Part shown: positions 1 to 7,043 of the stretch, one piece after another
Layout of the letters: the number at the start of each line of letters is the position of its first letter
Numbering within the stretch: position 1 is the stretch's first letter
Assembly: GCF_017349295.1 (NCBI RefSeq)
Contig: NZ_JAFMPK010000041.1
Coordinates: 1 to 50,796, forward strand
DNA: 50,796 nucleotides
Source of the DNA: Myceligenerans salitolerans
GTDB lineage: Bacteria; Actinomycetota; Actinomycetes; Actinomycetales; Cellulomonadaceae
Direction: 5' to 3'
Program-made: the position numbers and the translations under genes
The notes under the pieces: generated by a model
What the model was told of the DNA's origin: nothing
Seen by the model: only the letters and a program-made list of their open reading frames with translations
Database searches by the model: none

Positions 1-2
1 TC

Positions 3-170
3 GGGGCGTGGAAGACGCTCGAGGACGTCGAGTACGCCACCGCCGAATGGGTCGACTGGTACAACCAGCGCCGCGTCCACTCCGCACTCGACTACGCCGC
101 ACCGGCCACCGTCGAGCACGCCTACTACACTCAAGCCCCGGCTGGAGAGCCAGCCGTCGTCAACAACTGA
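3..170 (+). CDS. IS3-family transposase, C-terminal fragment (cut by window edge)
   Basis: The frame is open from the window edge to TGA at 168-170 and gives 55 residues. They match the C-terminal end of an IS3-family OrfB integrase-core (DDE) transposase: a TLEDVE segment, then WVDWYNQRR and HSALDY, and a final A-Y-Y region. Two bases after the stop, a terminal inverted repeat closes the IS. The catalytic DDE residues lie mostly outside the window, so activity cannot be judged. The family is seen directly in the sequence; the IS subgroup is not resolved. Confidence 0.85.
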   Translation, partial: GAWKTLEDVEYATAEWVDWYNQRRVHSALDYAAPATVEHAYYTQAPAGEPAVVNN

Positions 171-172
171 AC

Positions 173-197
173 TCTCCACAGAACCCGGGGCGGTTCA
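173..197 (+). repeat. Right terminal inverted repeat of the IS3-family element
   Basis: Read on the minus strand this starts TGAACCGCCCCGGGTTC, typical of terminal repeats of actinobacterial IS3 elements. It sits directly after the transposase stop, and a different frame resumes after its last base. The left repeat lies outside the window. Confidence 0.75.
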
Positions 198-198
198 C

Positions 199-468
199 CC
201 GCACATTGCCCCGTACATCGCGATGAGCCATGCCCGCGCCGCAGGCCTGGCATGGCGGCACGTCGTGTGGTTCACCGCGCTTCTGCCCGAGACACGATTC
301 CCAGCGCTCATCGACGAACTGACGGCCATGGTCGACGACATCTCGCCACGACTCACCGTTGCGCTGGCCGACCTCGCCGCAGCCTGCGCCGGAACCACGC
401 CGGACACGCCCCTGCTCGGTTGGTCGAATGGCCCGAATCCGCTGCTCGCATCAGGGGGCAGCCGATAG
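199..468 (+). pseudogene. Gene fragment truncated at its 5' end by the IS
   Basis: An open frame runs without a start from the IS end to TAG at 466-468. An internal ATG at 223 gives 81 residues, but the preceding codons read naturally (HIAPYIA), so this is more likely the C-terminal part of a longer protein split by the IS. It is rich in Ala and Leu with an amphipathic look (LIDELTAMVDDI, LADLAAACAG). I do not recognise the family and assign no function. Confidence 0.45.
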
Positions 469-882
469 ATCCAAGGGTCATTTGGGTCGCCGTCCGATGC
501 TTGGCTGCGAGCGAGGCGCTACGTCCCCGGGATGTCAGTCGAAGACCTTCACCAGTACTCGCCCGCCGGAACGCAGGCCGCCACACCGGTCCAGCAGGAC
601 GAACACTGCAGGTCGTTGACGCTGTATCGAGGACCGCGCACGATGAACGGGATGACAAGAGGGACGCCATCTGGATAGATCAGCGCACAGAATCCCGGGA
701 TGATTTGGACGGATCTGGTTCTGTTGAATCAACAGCACCGGAGGAACCGGGCGAAGTTACGGCGCTTCGGATAGCGAGCCGCGAAGTCCGGCTGAACCGT
801 GAGTCCTTCCCGCCCTGGGAGAGTGTCGCGCCCCCGAGGGGGACACCATGGGGGACGTCCCGGGGGACATGGATGCCTAACC
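469..882. other. Non-coding stretch with no recognisable gene
   Basis: Open frames here have no ribosome site, no family resemblance and poor codon structure. Near 830-880 there are short reiterations of GGGGGACA/CATGG. It lies between the IS-truncated fragment and the broken integrase and is probably decayed mobile-element DNA. Confidence 0.5.
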
Positions 883-1941
883 TCATGTCACGTCCCGCTC
901 ACGAGCTGAGCGGCCCAGTTCGATCGAAGGAACAACCCGGACGCTGACGGTGGTCCCAAATTGGCACCACCGTGCGAGCAGGGATGACGCTCTGGCTACC
1001 AACCGGACTCGTCCGGATCGGCGACCGCCACCGCGACGCTCACGCGCCCGGCCACAGGCACACGCTCCACCTTCCCGGACACAGCACTCCTGGCCTCCTC
1101 CTCGCCGATCTCGATCATCGCCTGCCCCCTTGATGTCCACCATCGTCGCCTCGACGGCGACCGTCGGCAGCCCGTCCGGCGACAGGTTCACCGCGCCCCA
1201 TTGCAGGGCCATCACCTCGCCGATCCGCATACCGGTCCCGAGCATCAGGTCGACCGCCGCGGGCAGGTGCCCGCGCGGCTTCGGCCCGGGCTTGCCCCGA
1301 CGGTCCTCCTCCCACGCCCGCACGGCGGCCCGCAGCCGGTACACGTCCGTGACGGTCAACGCCTTCGGATCGGGCTTCTGCGGCGCCGGGGCCTTCGTCT
1401 TGCGCATCGGGTTGTCCCGCAACGCGTCGTGGATCACCGCACGGTCCAGGACCTGGTTCACCGCGCTACGCACCTGCGACGCGGTCGTCACCAAGTCGAA
1501 CTTCCCGTCCTTGCCACGCTCGACGATCGAGTCCAACAGCCCCTGGCACACCGCCGGAGTCAGCTCGTTCAGGCGCCGCTTGCCGAGCTTCGGCACCGCA
1601 TGGTTCCCCAGCAGCCGCTCGTACTCGTCGATCGTCTGCGGCCGGATCGGCGGACGCGGCCACGTCGCCCGCACCCGCATCTCGTTCACCCACTCACGGC
1701 ACGCCAGCCCGAACTTCGAGGTCGGCGTCAGCGACTCCGAACCCTTCGGCGCGTTGAGACGTTCGGTGATGCCCTCCTGCACCCGCAGGCGCGCGACATC
1801 CCGGTTCGACGCGCTCCGCGACACGGAGGTGTAGTCACCGTCCAGCAGGCGCAGGCGCGCCCGCCCGCGCCAGGAGCCTGTGCTCGTCTCCTTCAGGAAG
1901 ATCTCGCCGTGCTCACCCGGCTTCAGCGTCTGCTTCCCCAC
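883..1941 (-). pseudogene. Tyrosine recombinase (integrase), C-terminally broken
   Basis: Residues 1 to about 270 read as a phage/AICE-type integrase: an N-terminal arm-binding region, a SAM-like core-binding domain (LLGNHAVPKLGKRRL then a TTASQVRSAVNQVLDRA helix), and the start of the catalytic domain with its first arginine (GTGMRIGEVMALQW). After VDIKG at about 1128 the homology stops. The second catalytic half (HxxR, H/W, Tyr) is absent, and the tail is Arg/Gly-rich read-through. A run of five C at 1125-1129 allows a one-base shift into a frame ending at 996-998, but that frame does not restore the motifs either. It ends 6 bp after a xis-like gene. I read it as the relic of an older integrative element at this locus. 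Confidence 0.75.
948..972. other. Inverted repeat at the end of the integrase relic
   Basis: CGGTGGT (948-954) and ACCACCG (966-972) form a perfect 7-bp stem around an 11-nt loop that itself holds CCAA/TTGG. It may be a recombination or insertion scar or a weak terminator; there is no T-tract. Confidence 0.35.
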
Positions 1942-1947
1942 GGCGGA

Positions 1948-2172
1948 TCACCACCCTGACCCGTCGGCGTCACCGTGACCGGCGTCGTCCATCCGGTCGG
2001 CGTGCTCGGCCAGCCACGCGCGCACGTCGGGCTCGGCGAACAGCAGATGCCGCCCCACCCGGTACGCGCGCGGACCACGCCCGCTCTTGCGCCAGGTGTG
2101 CACCGTGGCCGGCGTGGTGCGCAGGAACGCGCACAACTCGTCCAGGGTCCACAGGGGCGCGCTGCGGTCCAT
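1948..2172 (-). CDS. Excisionase / MerR-type helix-turn-helix protein of the relic element
   Basis: This 74-residue protein starts MDRSAPLWTL and has a single helix-turn-helix of the HTH_17/excisionase type: TLDELCAFLRTTPATVHTWR, then a short wing ending in a VRAWL helix. The start at 2172 is preferred because GAGGGG lies just upstream; an upstream ATG at 2202 has no such site. The stop is 6 bp from the broken integrase, the usual xis-int order. Such proteins bend DNA at attachment sites to direct excision. With its integrase broken it is probably non-functional for excision here, although the protein itself looks intact. Confidence 0.75.
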   Translation of the reverse strand: MDRSAPLWTLDELCAFLRTTPATVHTWRKSGRGPRAYRVGRHLLFAEPDVRAWLAEHADRMDDAGHGDADGSGW

Positions 2173-2275
2173 CGGCCCCTCGGGTGAGTGCGTCGTGCTC
2201 ATGCCATCCAGGTGCGCCTGGCACCCCTGGCCGCGAGCGCCACCGTGGGCAGTCATCGCCAACGGTCGGCACCCC

Positions 2276-2297
2276 AACCGTGTCACGAACCGTGTCA
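2276..2297 (+). repeat. Direct repeat AACCGTGTCA upstream of the relic xis
   Basis: Two copies of AACCGTGTCA at 2276-2285 and 2288-2297, spaced 12 bp start to start, lie about 100 bp upstream of the relic xis start. Short phased repeats like this could be binding sites for an element-encoded regulator or for Xis. Confidence 0.4.
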
Positions 2298-2355
2298 TCG
2301 TCATCGCATCGTCCCTAAATGTCCGATGCCTCGCGAGCTCCCGTGACGGAACGAA

Positions 2356-2387
2356 AAAGGCCGCTGATCTGCGGATCAGCGGCCTTT
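2356..2387. terminator. Bidirectional intrinsic terminator beside the left attachment repeat
   Basis: A perfect 14-bp stem (AAAGGCCGCTGATC / GATCAGCGGCCTTT) encloses a 4-nt loop, with an A-run on the left and T at the right end. It lies 3 bp outside the 47-bp repeat. Before insertion it would have directly followed the tRNA-Ala gene, so it is probably the original tRNA terminator. Confidence 0.85.
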
Positions 2388-2390
2388 CAC

Positions 2391-2437
2391 CGGGTGGAGC
2401 TAGGGGGATTCGAACCCCCGACCTTCTCATTGCGAAC
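2391..2437. repeat. Attachment-site repeat, tRNA-Ala 3' fragment (distal att)
   Basis: These 47 bp are identical to 16586-16632. They contain the 3' part of tRNA-Ala from the anticodon loop through the T arm to the acceptor end, but not the 5' half of the gene. The identity breaks at both edges (C versus T before, A versus G after). This is the att copy left at the far end of an element that integrated into the tRNA 3' end by tyrosine recombination. Confidence 0.9.
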
Positions 2438-2519
2438 AAGCGTTCGCGTCAGCAGATCCTTCGTCCATCAGCCAAGCACGCGTGCATCGAGTGCACCGAG
2501 ACCCTGAGCTTGCGCCCTC

Positions 2520-2539
2520 GGGGGGCACCAGGGGGGCAC
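2520..2539 (+). repeat. Left copy of paired G6CAC repeat (candidate integrase arm site)
   Basis: Two GGGGGGCAC units lie in tandem, 82 bp inside the left attachment repeat. The same 20-bp arrangement, with one substitution (A versus G), lies 80 bp inside the right attachment repeat at 16486-16505. Tyrosine integrases of this group bind arm-type sites on both sides of the att core; the assignment is inferred from position and identity. Confidence 0.55.
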
Positions 2540-2585
2540 GAATCACCCGCCCGATCTGCCCGCTCCGGTAGCAGTTAGTGCCATC

Positions 2586-3746
2586 ATGGCAGGCATGGCC
2601 AAGCCGATGCCGATCACCGGAACTGTCCTCCAGTGGGCGCTCCGCGATCGCGGTCTGGATGTACGCTCCGCCGCGGAAGCAACAGGGGTCACCCCAGCGA
2701 CCATCCGCGCGTGGATCGCCGAGACCAAGGCTCCGAACAAGGGGCAGTTCAACTCCCTGGTCAAGCTGCTCGGCTGCAAGCCATCGTTCCTGTTCTTGCC
2801 AGAGCCGCCAAGACGACCTCGCGACCATGCAGTTGAGTTTCGGAAGTACAGCGGTGCTCCGAGCGAAGTTCCGGCTGAGACCAGCGAGGCCGTCCGGAGA
2901 GCTGCCTCCGTGCTGAAGGTGTCACTCTGGCTTGCAGGGCGGCGCGAGGAGGATTCCCAGCGACCTCCACCCGTTCCGCGAGCACAGAGCGACGAAGATC
3001 CAGAGGCGATCGCTTCTCAGCTCAGGAGCTGGTTGAACTGGAGCCTTGAAGAGCAAACGAACAGCGGCACCACCGACACAAGCGCTGCTAAAGCGCTAAG
3101 GAATGCTATTCAACGGCGCGGGGTACTCGTACTCCACATGACCATGGATGAAGGCGTCACTCGGGGCTTTAGCTTGCACGAGAACGACGAAGCTCTGATT
3201 GCCGTGAATACCAGAGATCATGTACGAGCCCGCATGTTCTCGTACGCCCATGAGCTGGCACACCTGACCTTGCGTGACGACTCCGTGTGCCTCACTCGGT
3301 CAAACGACGGCATCGAAGGTTTCTGCAACCGTGTGGCTGCCGCACTACTAATGCCTCAAGCAGCGTTCCGCAACGCCGTGACGGAGAAGGTGCGGGGCAG
3401 AGTCTCCACCGTCGAAGATGCCAAGAAGATTCGGAACTACTTCCGGGTAAGCATTCAGGCCGCGGCCATTAGGGCTGAGACGCTCGGCCTCGCCCCAGCG
3501 ACTCTGTATCAGCAAGTGCTAGCCGAGGCCGACAAGAAGATACCCGGCGGTCGATACACCCCCGGAACAGAGCGAACCAAGCCTCGAATTCGCGTCGATC
3601 AGTACGGATGGAGCTTCGTCAGTTCGGTGCTCGACGCCGAAGAATCGGGAACCCTGAAGCGGTCCCAGGTTCTTGATCTCTTAAAGCTCTCCGACAAGGA
3701 ACTGGAGACAGCCCGCGGCCTCGCGATGGAAGGTGCGGTCGGGTGA
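2586..3746 (+). CDS. XRE-family HTH / ImmA-IrrE zinc peptidase (antitoxin- or regulator-type)
   Basis: A 386-residue protein. Residues about 10-60 form an XRE-like helix-turn-helix (VRSAAEATGVTPATIRAWI). After a linker comes an ImmA/IrrE (COG2856) metallopeptidase domain with HELAHL at residues 222-227 and the downstream EGFCNRVAAALLMP helix carrying the third metal ligand. In this family the peptidase cleaves or senses a repressor, and XRE-ImmA fusions are often paired with a toxin or control mobile elements. The next gene starts on its stop (GTGA overlap), so the two are translationally coupled. The G+C is well below that of the rest of the element, which suggests separate acquisition. Its actual target is unknown. 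Confidence 0.8.
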   Translation: MAGMAKPMPITGTVLQWALRDRGLDVRSAAEATGVTPATIRAWIAETKAPNKGQFNSLVKLLGCKPSFLFLPEPPRRPRDHAVEFRKYSGAPSEVPAETSEAVRRAASVLKVSLWLAGRREEDSQRPPPVPRAQSDEDPEAIASQLRSWLNWSLEEQTNSGTTDTSAAKALRNAIQRRGVLVLHMTMDEGVTRGFSLHENDEALIAVNTRDHVRARMFSYAHELAHLTLRDDSVCLTRSNDGIEGFCNRVAAALLMPQAAFRNAVTEKVRGRVSTVEDAKKIRNYFRVSIQAAAIRAETLGLAPATLYQQVLAEADKKIPGGRYTPGTERTKPRIRVDQYGWSFVSSVLDAEESGTLKRSQVLDLLKLSDKELETARGLAMEGAVG

Positions 3747-4252
3747 GCAAGTCGATTTGCATCGCGGACGCCAGCGTCCTCCATGAGATCTCGCGCTCAA
3801 TCGATAGCGCAAGACATGCCGATATGATCCACGGGCTGACGAGTTGTGTCGACCAAGGCATTCTCGGCTTCCCGCGTGATGTCGCCACCGAACTGACCGT
3901 TATCGCACGTGGTGAACCGATCTGGTCCTGGGCAAACGGACTTACTAGCAAGATTGATAACTACAATCCGAGCATAAGCTGGATGCGACCATTCATGGGC
4001 TACGTCCAAGAAGCGGGCTTTGAGTACGGCATCGACGGCATCGAGAGTGGTGAGAACGCCATGGCCACGGTGGGTTGCCTATGCCTGCAACTCCAGTCCG
4101 AGTCGCGGGAATTTGTGCTCGCAACGGAGGACAACGGCGAGACGCCTCTCCGTCCGACCATGGAACAGATCGCCAATCTCGCTGGCTGGAGCATGATTGA
4201 CGCTCGTGGCGCCCTCAACCATCTTGGCCTCGGCCATCTGTCGATGCCCTAA
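3743..4252 (+). CDS. PIN-domain-like protein (possible toxin partner)
   Basis: A 169-residue protein starting at a GTG that overlaps the stop of the XRE/ImmA gene by 4 bp. Spaced acidic residues fit a PIN nuclease fold of the DUF4411 kind: IADAS at the N-terminus, VATEL near residue 52, GENAM near 108, and a final VLATED with the following NGETP. PIN proteins cleave RNA, and DUF4411 proteins are known neighbours of XRE/COG2856 proteins in toxin-antitoxin-like pairs. The match is by motif spacing only. Its 3' end overlaps the convergent next gene by 38 bp. The G+C is low, about 53 % in a sampled line. Confidence 0.6.
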   Translation: MSKSICIADASVLHEISRSIDSARHADMIHGLTSCVDQGILGFPRDVATELTVIARGEPIWSWANGLTSKIDNYNPSISWMRPFMGYVQEAGFEYGIDGIESGENAMATVGCLCLQLQSESREFVLATEDNGETPLRPTMEQIANLAGWSMIDARGALNHLGLGHLSMP

Positions 4253-5108
4253 TCGGGATGAGATCGCGAAGCTCTTGCGTCACGTAGTGGTGAAAACTCG
4301 GAACAGGACGACTATCCCTCAAAGCGAGTCCGGTAAGCAGACCCTCAGCGAACAGCAACAAGGCACGAGCTGATTCAGCAAGGTATGCCTCGCGATCAGG
4401 GAGCGAAAAGATCGTGTGAAGGCTCCCTTCGTGGATGGCTTGCCTGCTCACTTTGTCCGGAGGTGGTACATATGCCCCGGCAAGCACCGCGCCATCCTTT
4501 CGTTGTTGGACTGGCGCCACACCGATGAAATGGTCTTGTCCTGCTGGGACCGTCCAGCCCAGATCGCTCGCCAGTGTGCTGGATACGCACAAGAGTGCGG
4601 GGTCGAGCACAAGAAGCAGGTCGGGCAACTGTTCCGAAGACAGATCCGAAATGTGCGCCGCGATTGTCTGCATTTCTTGCGTGGCATAATAACCGACCGC
4701 ACAGCAGAGCGGATCCGAGCCCTGTTCGGAGTTCAACTCTCGAACGCTCTTGACCTTTCTCCCAATGTCTTGGATCTCTGCACCATTGATTGACGTTTTT
4801 ATCTCAATTGCACCCCTGACGTTTTCGACAGGGAACAGGACTTGGTTTGTCTGAGCAAGGATAGCCGGTTCGTTGACAGCGTCGTAGAGAATGATGTCAG
4901 TCTGAGCCGACCGATTCCCTTTCGAATCAAATATCAGTCCGGAACCGACGCCATACCGGAGCGGCATCAGGCTTGCGAGCACCCGGGACAGCGATAGCTC
5001 GTTCTCTCGCCCCATCTCACCCTTGTGACCAATGATGCTGTTGAAACCGTCCACCTCTGCCTGAAGTCGCCTGAGTACACCAGACCAGTACTTTTCAACG
5101 AGGTTCAT
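4215..5108 (-). CDS. DUF6602-like protein with PD-(D/E)XK nuclease-type core
   Basis: A 297-residue protein. The N-terminal third has the order GRENEL, then GSGLIFDSKGN, then QTDIILYD, then a GAIEIKTS strand. This E...D...ExK layout is the signature of a restriction-endonuclease-like fold as in DUF6602 proteins; candidate catalytic residues are the Asp of TDIILYD and the Glu/Lys of EIK. The rest is alpha/beta and uncharacterised. The ATG lies 5 bp after the stop of the Nudix gene upstream, so it is the last gene of a leftward operon: GntR, HTH-Nudix, Nudix, this gene. It may act in nucleic-acid cleavage or defence, but no activity can be shown from sequence. Confidence 0.6.
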   Translation of the reverse strand: MNLVEKYWSGVLRRLQAEVDGFNSIIGHKGEMGRENELSLSRVLASLMPLRYGVGSGLIFDSKGNRSAQTDIILYDAVNEPAILAQTNQVLFPVENVRGAIEIKTSINGAEIQDIGRKVKSVRELNSEQGSDPLCCAVGYYATQEMQTIAAHISDLSSEQLPDLLLVLDPALLCVSSTLASDLGWTVPAGQDHFIGVAPVQQRKDGAVLAGAYVPPPDKVSRQAIHEGSLHTIFSLPDREAYLAESARALLLFAEGLLTGLALRDSRPVPSFHHYVTQELRDLIPIRASTDGRGQDG

Positions 5109-5113
5109 GATGA

Positions 5114-5524
5114 TCAGCCCATACGCTCAGCCAGGTACGCCTGGACCATCGGCGCGAAGCCGTATGGCACGTAGTCGCTGAACTGGTCCGGTGTTGCCCA
5201 CGCGAAGTCTGCGAGTTCATCCTCGTCGGCCACGTACGCGGTACCGCTCTTAACGTCGCAAGCGACGTAGCCCATGAGTCGGCCGGTCTTTGGGTGCACC
5301 CGCTCGCCGAGGAGCTTGACCGCCTCGACCGTGAGACCGGCCTCCTCGGAGGTCTCGCGCACGGCGGCGTCCTCGAACGTCTCACCCTGCTCAACAGCTC
5401 CCGCCGGGAACTGCCACGAGAGTTCGCCCTCGGATACGCGCCGCTGGACCAGGAGGAGCTTGCCGTCCTGGACGATGATGGCCGCCGCGATAGCGGGCTT
5501 CTCTTCGGTCACTGCTTCAGACAT
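5114..5524 (-). CDS. Nudix hydrolase with intact Nudix box
   Basis: A 136-residue single-domain Nudix protein. Residues 42-64 match the full box: Gly42, Glu48, Arg56-Glu57, Glu60-Glu61 and Gly63 are all in register, preceded by WQFPAG. Nudix enzymes hydrolyse nucleoside diphosphates linked to another group; the substrate is not predictable here. GGGAGG lies 6 nt upstream of the ATG, and the start overlaps the end of the HTH-Nudix gene by 8 bp. In pSAM2 the transfer-immunity factor Pif carries a Nudix motif, so an exclusion role is plausible by analogy. Confidence 0.85.
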   Translation of the reverse strand: MSEAVTEEKPAIAAAIIVQDGKLLLVQRRVSEGELSWQFPAGAVEQGETFEDAAVRETSEEAGLTVEAVKLLGERVHPKTGRLMGYVACDVKSGTAYVADEDELADFAWATPDQFSDYVPYGFAPMVQAYLAERMG

Positions 5525-6167
5525 GGGTGCCTCCCAGCACTTCGAGGATCGGGTCGTAGATGGTGCTCTCGGGGATGAACTTGGTCAGGTTCGCGATCGG
5601 TGCCCATGTGACGCTGGCATTCTCGGCCACGTCGCGATTCTGCGCCTCGCCTGCCAGGTAGTCACAGTGGAAATACTCGCAGTAGACACCCGTATGCGGG
5701 TGTACCCGTGCGCCAATCTGCTTGGTGACGGAACAGTGGACATCTGTCTCGGCGTACGTCTCCCGGACGGCGGCATTCGCTGGGTCCCCGCCTGGCTTGA
5801 CGATGCCCGCCGGAAACTGCCACCTGAGTTCGCCGTCGTCTCGACGCTGGACGAGGAGCACACAGTCCGCGCGCTGGACTATTGCGATAGCCACGGTGAG
5901 CTGTTGAGCGGCGCCGTTGCCCGCGTCCGCCTCGTCTGCCCGCATCGCGACGCGGAACCGCTCGCGGGCGCCGTCGTCGGCCTTCTCATGGGCCGTATCG
6001 AGTATCCGCTGGATATCGGGCCGTGGCCTGGTCGCTGGGTTCTGGTGCCATCCCGCGACAGTCCGCGGTGCGATCCCGAGATGGTTCGCGAACTCGTCGT
6101 TTGACATGCGCAGCGCGGACTGAAGGCGAGTCGCCCTTTCGCCCGTCCACGCGTCGATCACGGTCAC
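5517..6167 (-). CDS. HTH-Nudix fusion with degenerate Nudix box (Pif-like)
   Basis: A 216-residue protein. The GTG at 6167 is chosen because AGGGGG lies 8 nt upstream; an upstream ATG at 6206 lacks this. Residues 8-60 form an XRE-like helix-turn-helix (MSNDEFANHLGIAPRTVAGW). Residues 90-215 form a Nudix fold with WQFPAG, but the box is damaged: the first Glu is Gly127, the first Glu of the EE pair is Ala139, and the last Gly is Asp142, while Arg135-Glu136 and Glu140 remain. This fold may bind a nucleotide without hydrolysing it. The DNA-binding/Nudix combination next to an intact Nudix enzyme resembles pSAM2-type immunity genes. It is the second gene of the leftward operon. Confidence 0.75.
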   Translation of the reverse strand: MTVIDAWTGERATRLQSALRMSNDEFANHLGIAPRTVAGWHQNPATRPRPDIQRILDTAHEKADDGARERFRVAMRADEADAGNGAAQQLTVAIAIVQRADCVLLVQRRDDGELRWQFPAGIVKPGGDPANAAVRETYAETDVHCSVTKQIGARVHPHTGVYCEYFHCDYLAGEAQNRDVAENASVTWAPIANLTKFIPESTIYDPILEVLGGTHV

Positions 6168-6220
6168 TGCAATCACCCCCTGCGTTGGCTTGCACTGGCG
6201 CTGCATCGGAGTTGCACCGA

Positions 6221-6235
6221 GGGCTCATCGAGCCC
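6221..6235. other. Small hairpin between the GntR gene and the HTH-Nudix gene
   Basis: GGGCTC-ATC-GAGCCC forms a 6-bp stem with a 3-nt loop in the 106-bp gap downstream of the GntR gene. With no T-tract it would at most attenuate read-through into the Nudix genes. Confidence 0.35.
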
Positions 6236-6273
6236 CCATGCGATCCGAAGTTTGCTGGTCACATGCGAACGAC

Positions 6274-6591
6274 CTACGACTTCGACCCGGCCTCTTCGAG
6301 CGCCGCGACCCGTGCTTCGAGCCGGGATACGCGCTCGTCGAGGTCGCTCGTCGTCGTCCTCGGGCGTCGCTGGCTAGCCGGGACGACGAACCGCCCCTTG
6401 CCCTGGTGGCCGATCACAAGCCCTTCTGCCATGAGCGCCGCAAAGGCATCGCGGACGACGGTTGCGGAGATGCCGTACTCGTTCATGAGTTCAGCGTTCG
6501 AGGGCAGCTTCGCGTCGTCTGGGAGCTCGCCGCTGTCGATCTGCCGGCGGAACTTCTCGGCCAGTTCCTTGCCGCTCAGGTGGGTTGTCAT
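6274..6591 (-). CDS. Short GntR-family regulator (KorSA-like)
   Basis: A 105-residue protein. Residues about 5-72 form a GntR winged helix (LPSNAELMNEYGISATVVRD, then the wing GHQGKGRFVV). There is no effector domain; instead a heptad-like C-terminal tail (LDERVSRLEARVAALEE, about 84-100) could dimerise the protein. AAGGAGG stands 10 nt upstream of the ATG. In pSAM2-type elements the equivalent regulator (KorSA) represses activation and transfer genes. Two near-palindromic sites in the divergent intergenic region are probable operators, one right upstream of this gene, which implies autoregulation. Confidence 0.8.
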   Translation of the reverse strand: MTTHLSGKELAEKFRRQIDSGELPDDAKLPSNAELMNEYGISATVVRDAFAALMAEGLVIGHQGKGRFVVPASQRRPRTTTSDLDERVSRLEARVAALEEAGSKS

Positions 6592-6609
6592 CCGGGCACC
6601 GCCTCCTTA

Positions 6610-6624
6610 GTGCACTCAGTACAT
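6610..6624. promoter_or_regulatory. Candidate GntR operator 1
   Basis: GTGCACTCAGTACAT is an imperfect palindrome around a central base, just upstream of the GntR gene. It shares 13 of 15 positions with operator 2. The site overlaps the probable promoter region of the GntR gene. Confidence 0.6.
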
Positions 6625-6657
6625 CACACGCCCTGCCTGCGAGTTTCCTCGCATCAC

Positions 6658-6686
6658 TTGACGCACTAGGTGCACTAAGTACACCA
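6658..6686 (+). promoter_or_regulatory. Promoter with GntR operator 2, for the transfer genes
   Basis: A TTGACG -35 box at 6658-6663 is followed by operator GTGCACTAAGTACAC at 6670-6684, which covers the spacer and the likely -10 (TACACC or nearby). It starts 60 bp after operator 1. Repressor binding here would block the rightward DUF6284-to-tra operon. Confidence 0.6.
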
Positions 6687-6735
6687 TGTCTCTAACGGGT
6701 CGACCCGCGGCCCCAAACCCTCGGAGGAGTCCGGG

Positions 6736-7029
6736 ATGTCAAGCAAGTCGAGTGTCGAAGAGCCGTCGTTGTCGGCTCTGGCCGCGATCGAGGCCGAGTG
6801 GCCGGTGATCGAGGCCGAGTGCGCGGTGGTGGACGCCGAGTGCGTCCTGGCCGCGCGTCCCAGTGAGGTCGCGGTGCGTCGTCACCGCCAGGCCGTGGCC
6901 GTCCTGGCTGCGGTGTCGCGCAAGTCGCAGGCCGCCCGCGTGGCGGTCGTGAAGGTCCGCCGGTCCGGCGACCGCAGTCCCGCCCGTTCCCGTTCCCTGG
7001 CCGCCGCGCCCGCGTCGGCTGCTGCCTGA
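6736..7029 (+). CDS. DUF6284-like small protein
   Basis: A 97-residue protein whose start has GGAGGAG upstream. An alpha-helical N-terminal half (LAAIEAEWPVIEAECAVVDA, then PSEVAVRRHRQA) resembles DUF6284 proteins, which recur at the start of transfer operons in actinobacterial mobile elements and have no known function. The C-terminal tail is basic and Ala-rich. It is the first gene of the rightward operon behind the operator-controlled promoter. Confidence 0.6.
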   Translation: MSSKSSVEEPSLSALAAIEAEWPVIEAECAVVDAECVLAARPSEVAVRRHRQAVAVLAAVSRKSQAARVAVVKVRRSGDRSPARSRSLAAAPASAAA

Positions 7030-7043
7030 GAGGAAGAAACGCC

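Noticed and set aside
680-886. Minus-strand 68-aa frame in the relic region
   Set aside because: No ribosome site and no recognisable motif; it overlaps other equally poor frames.
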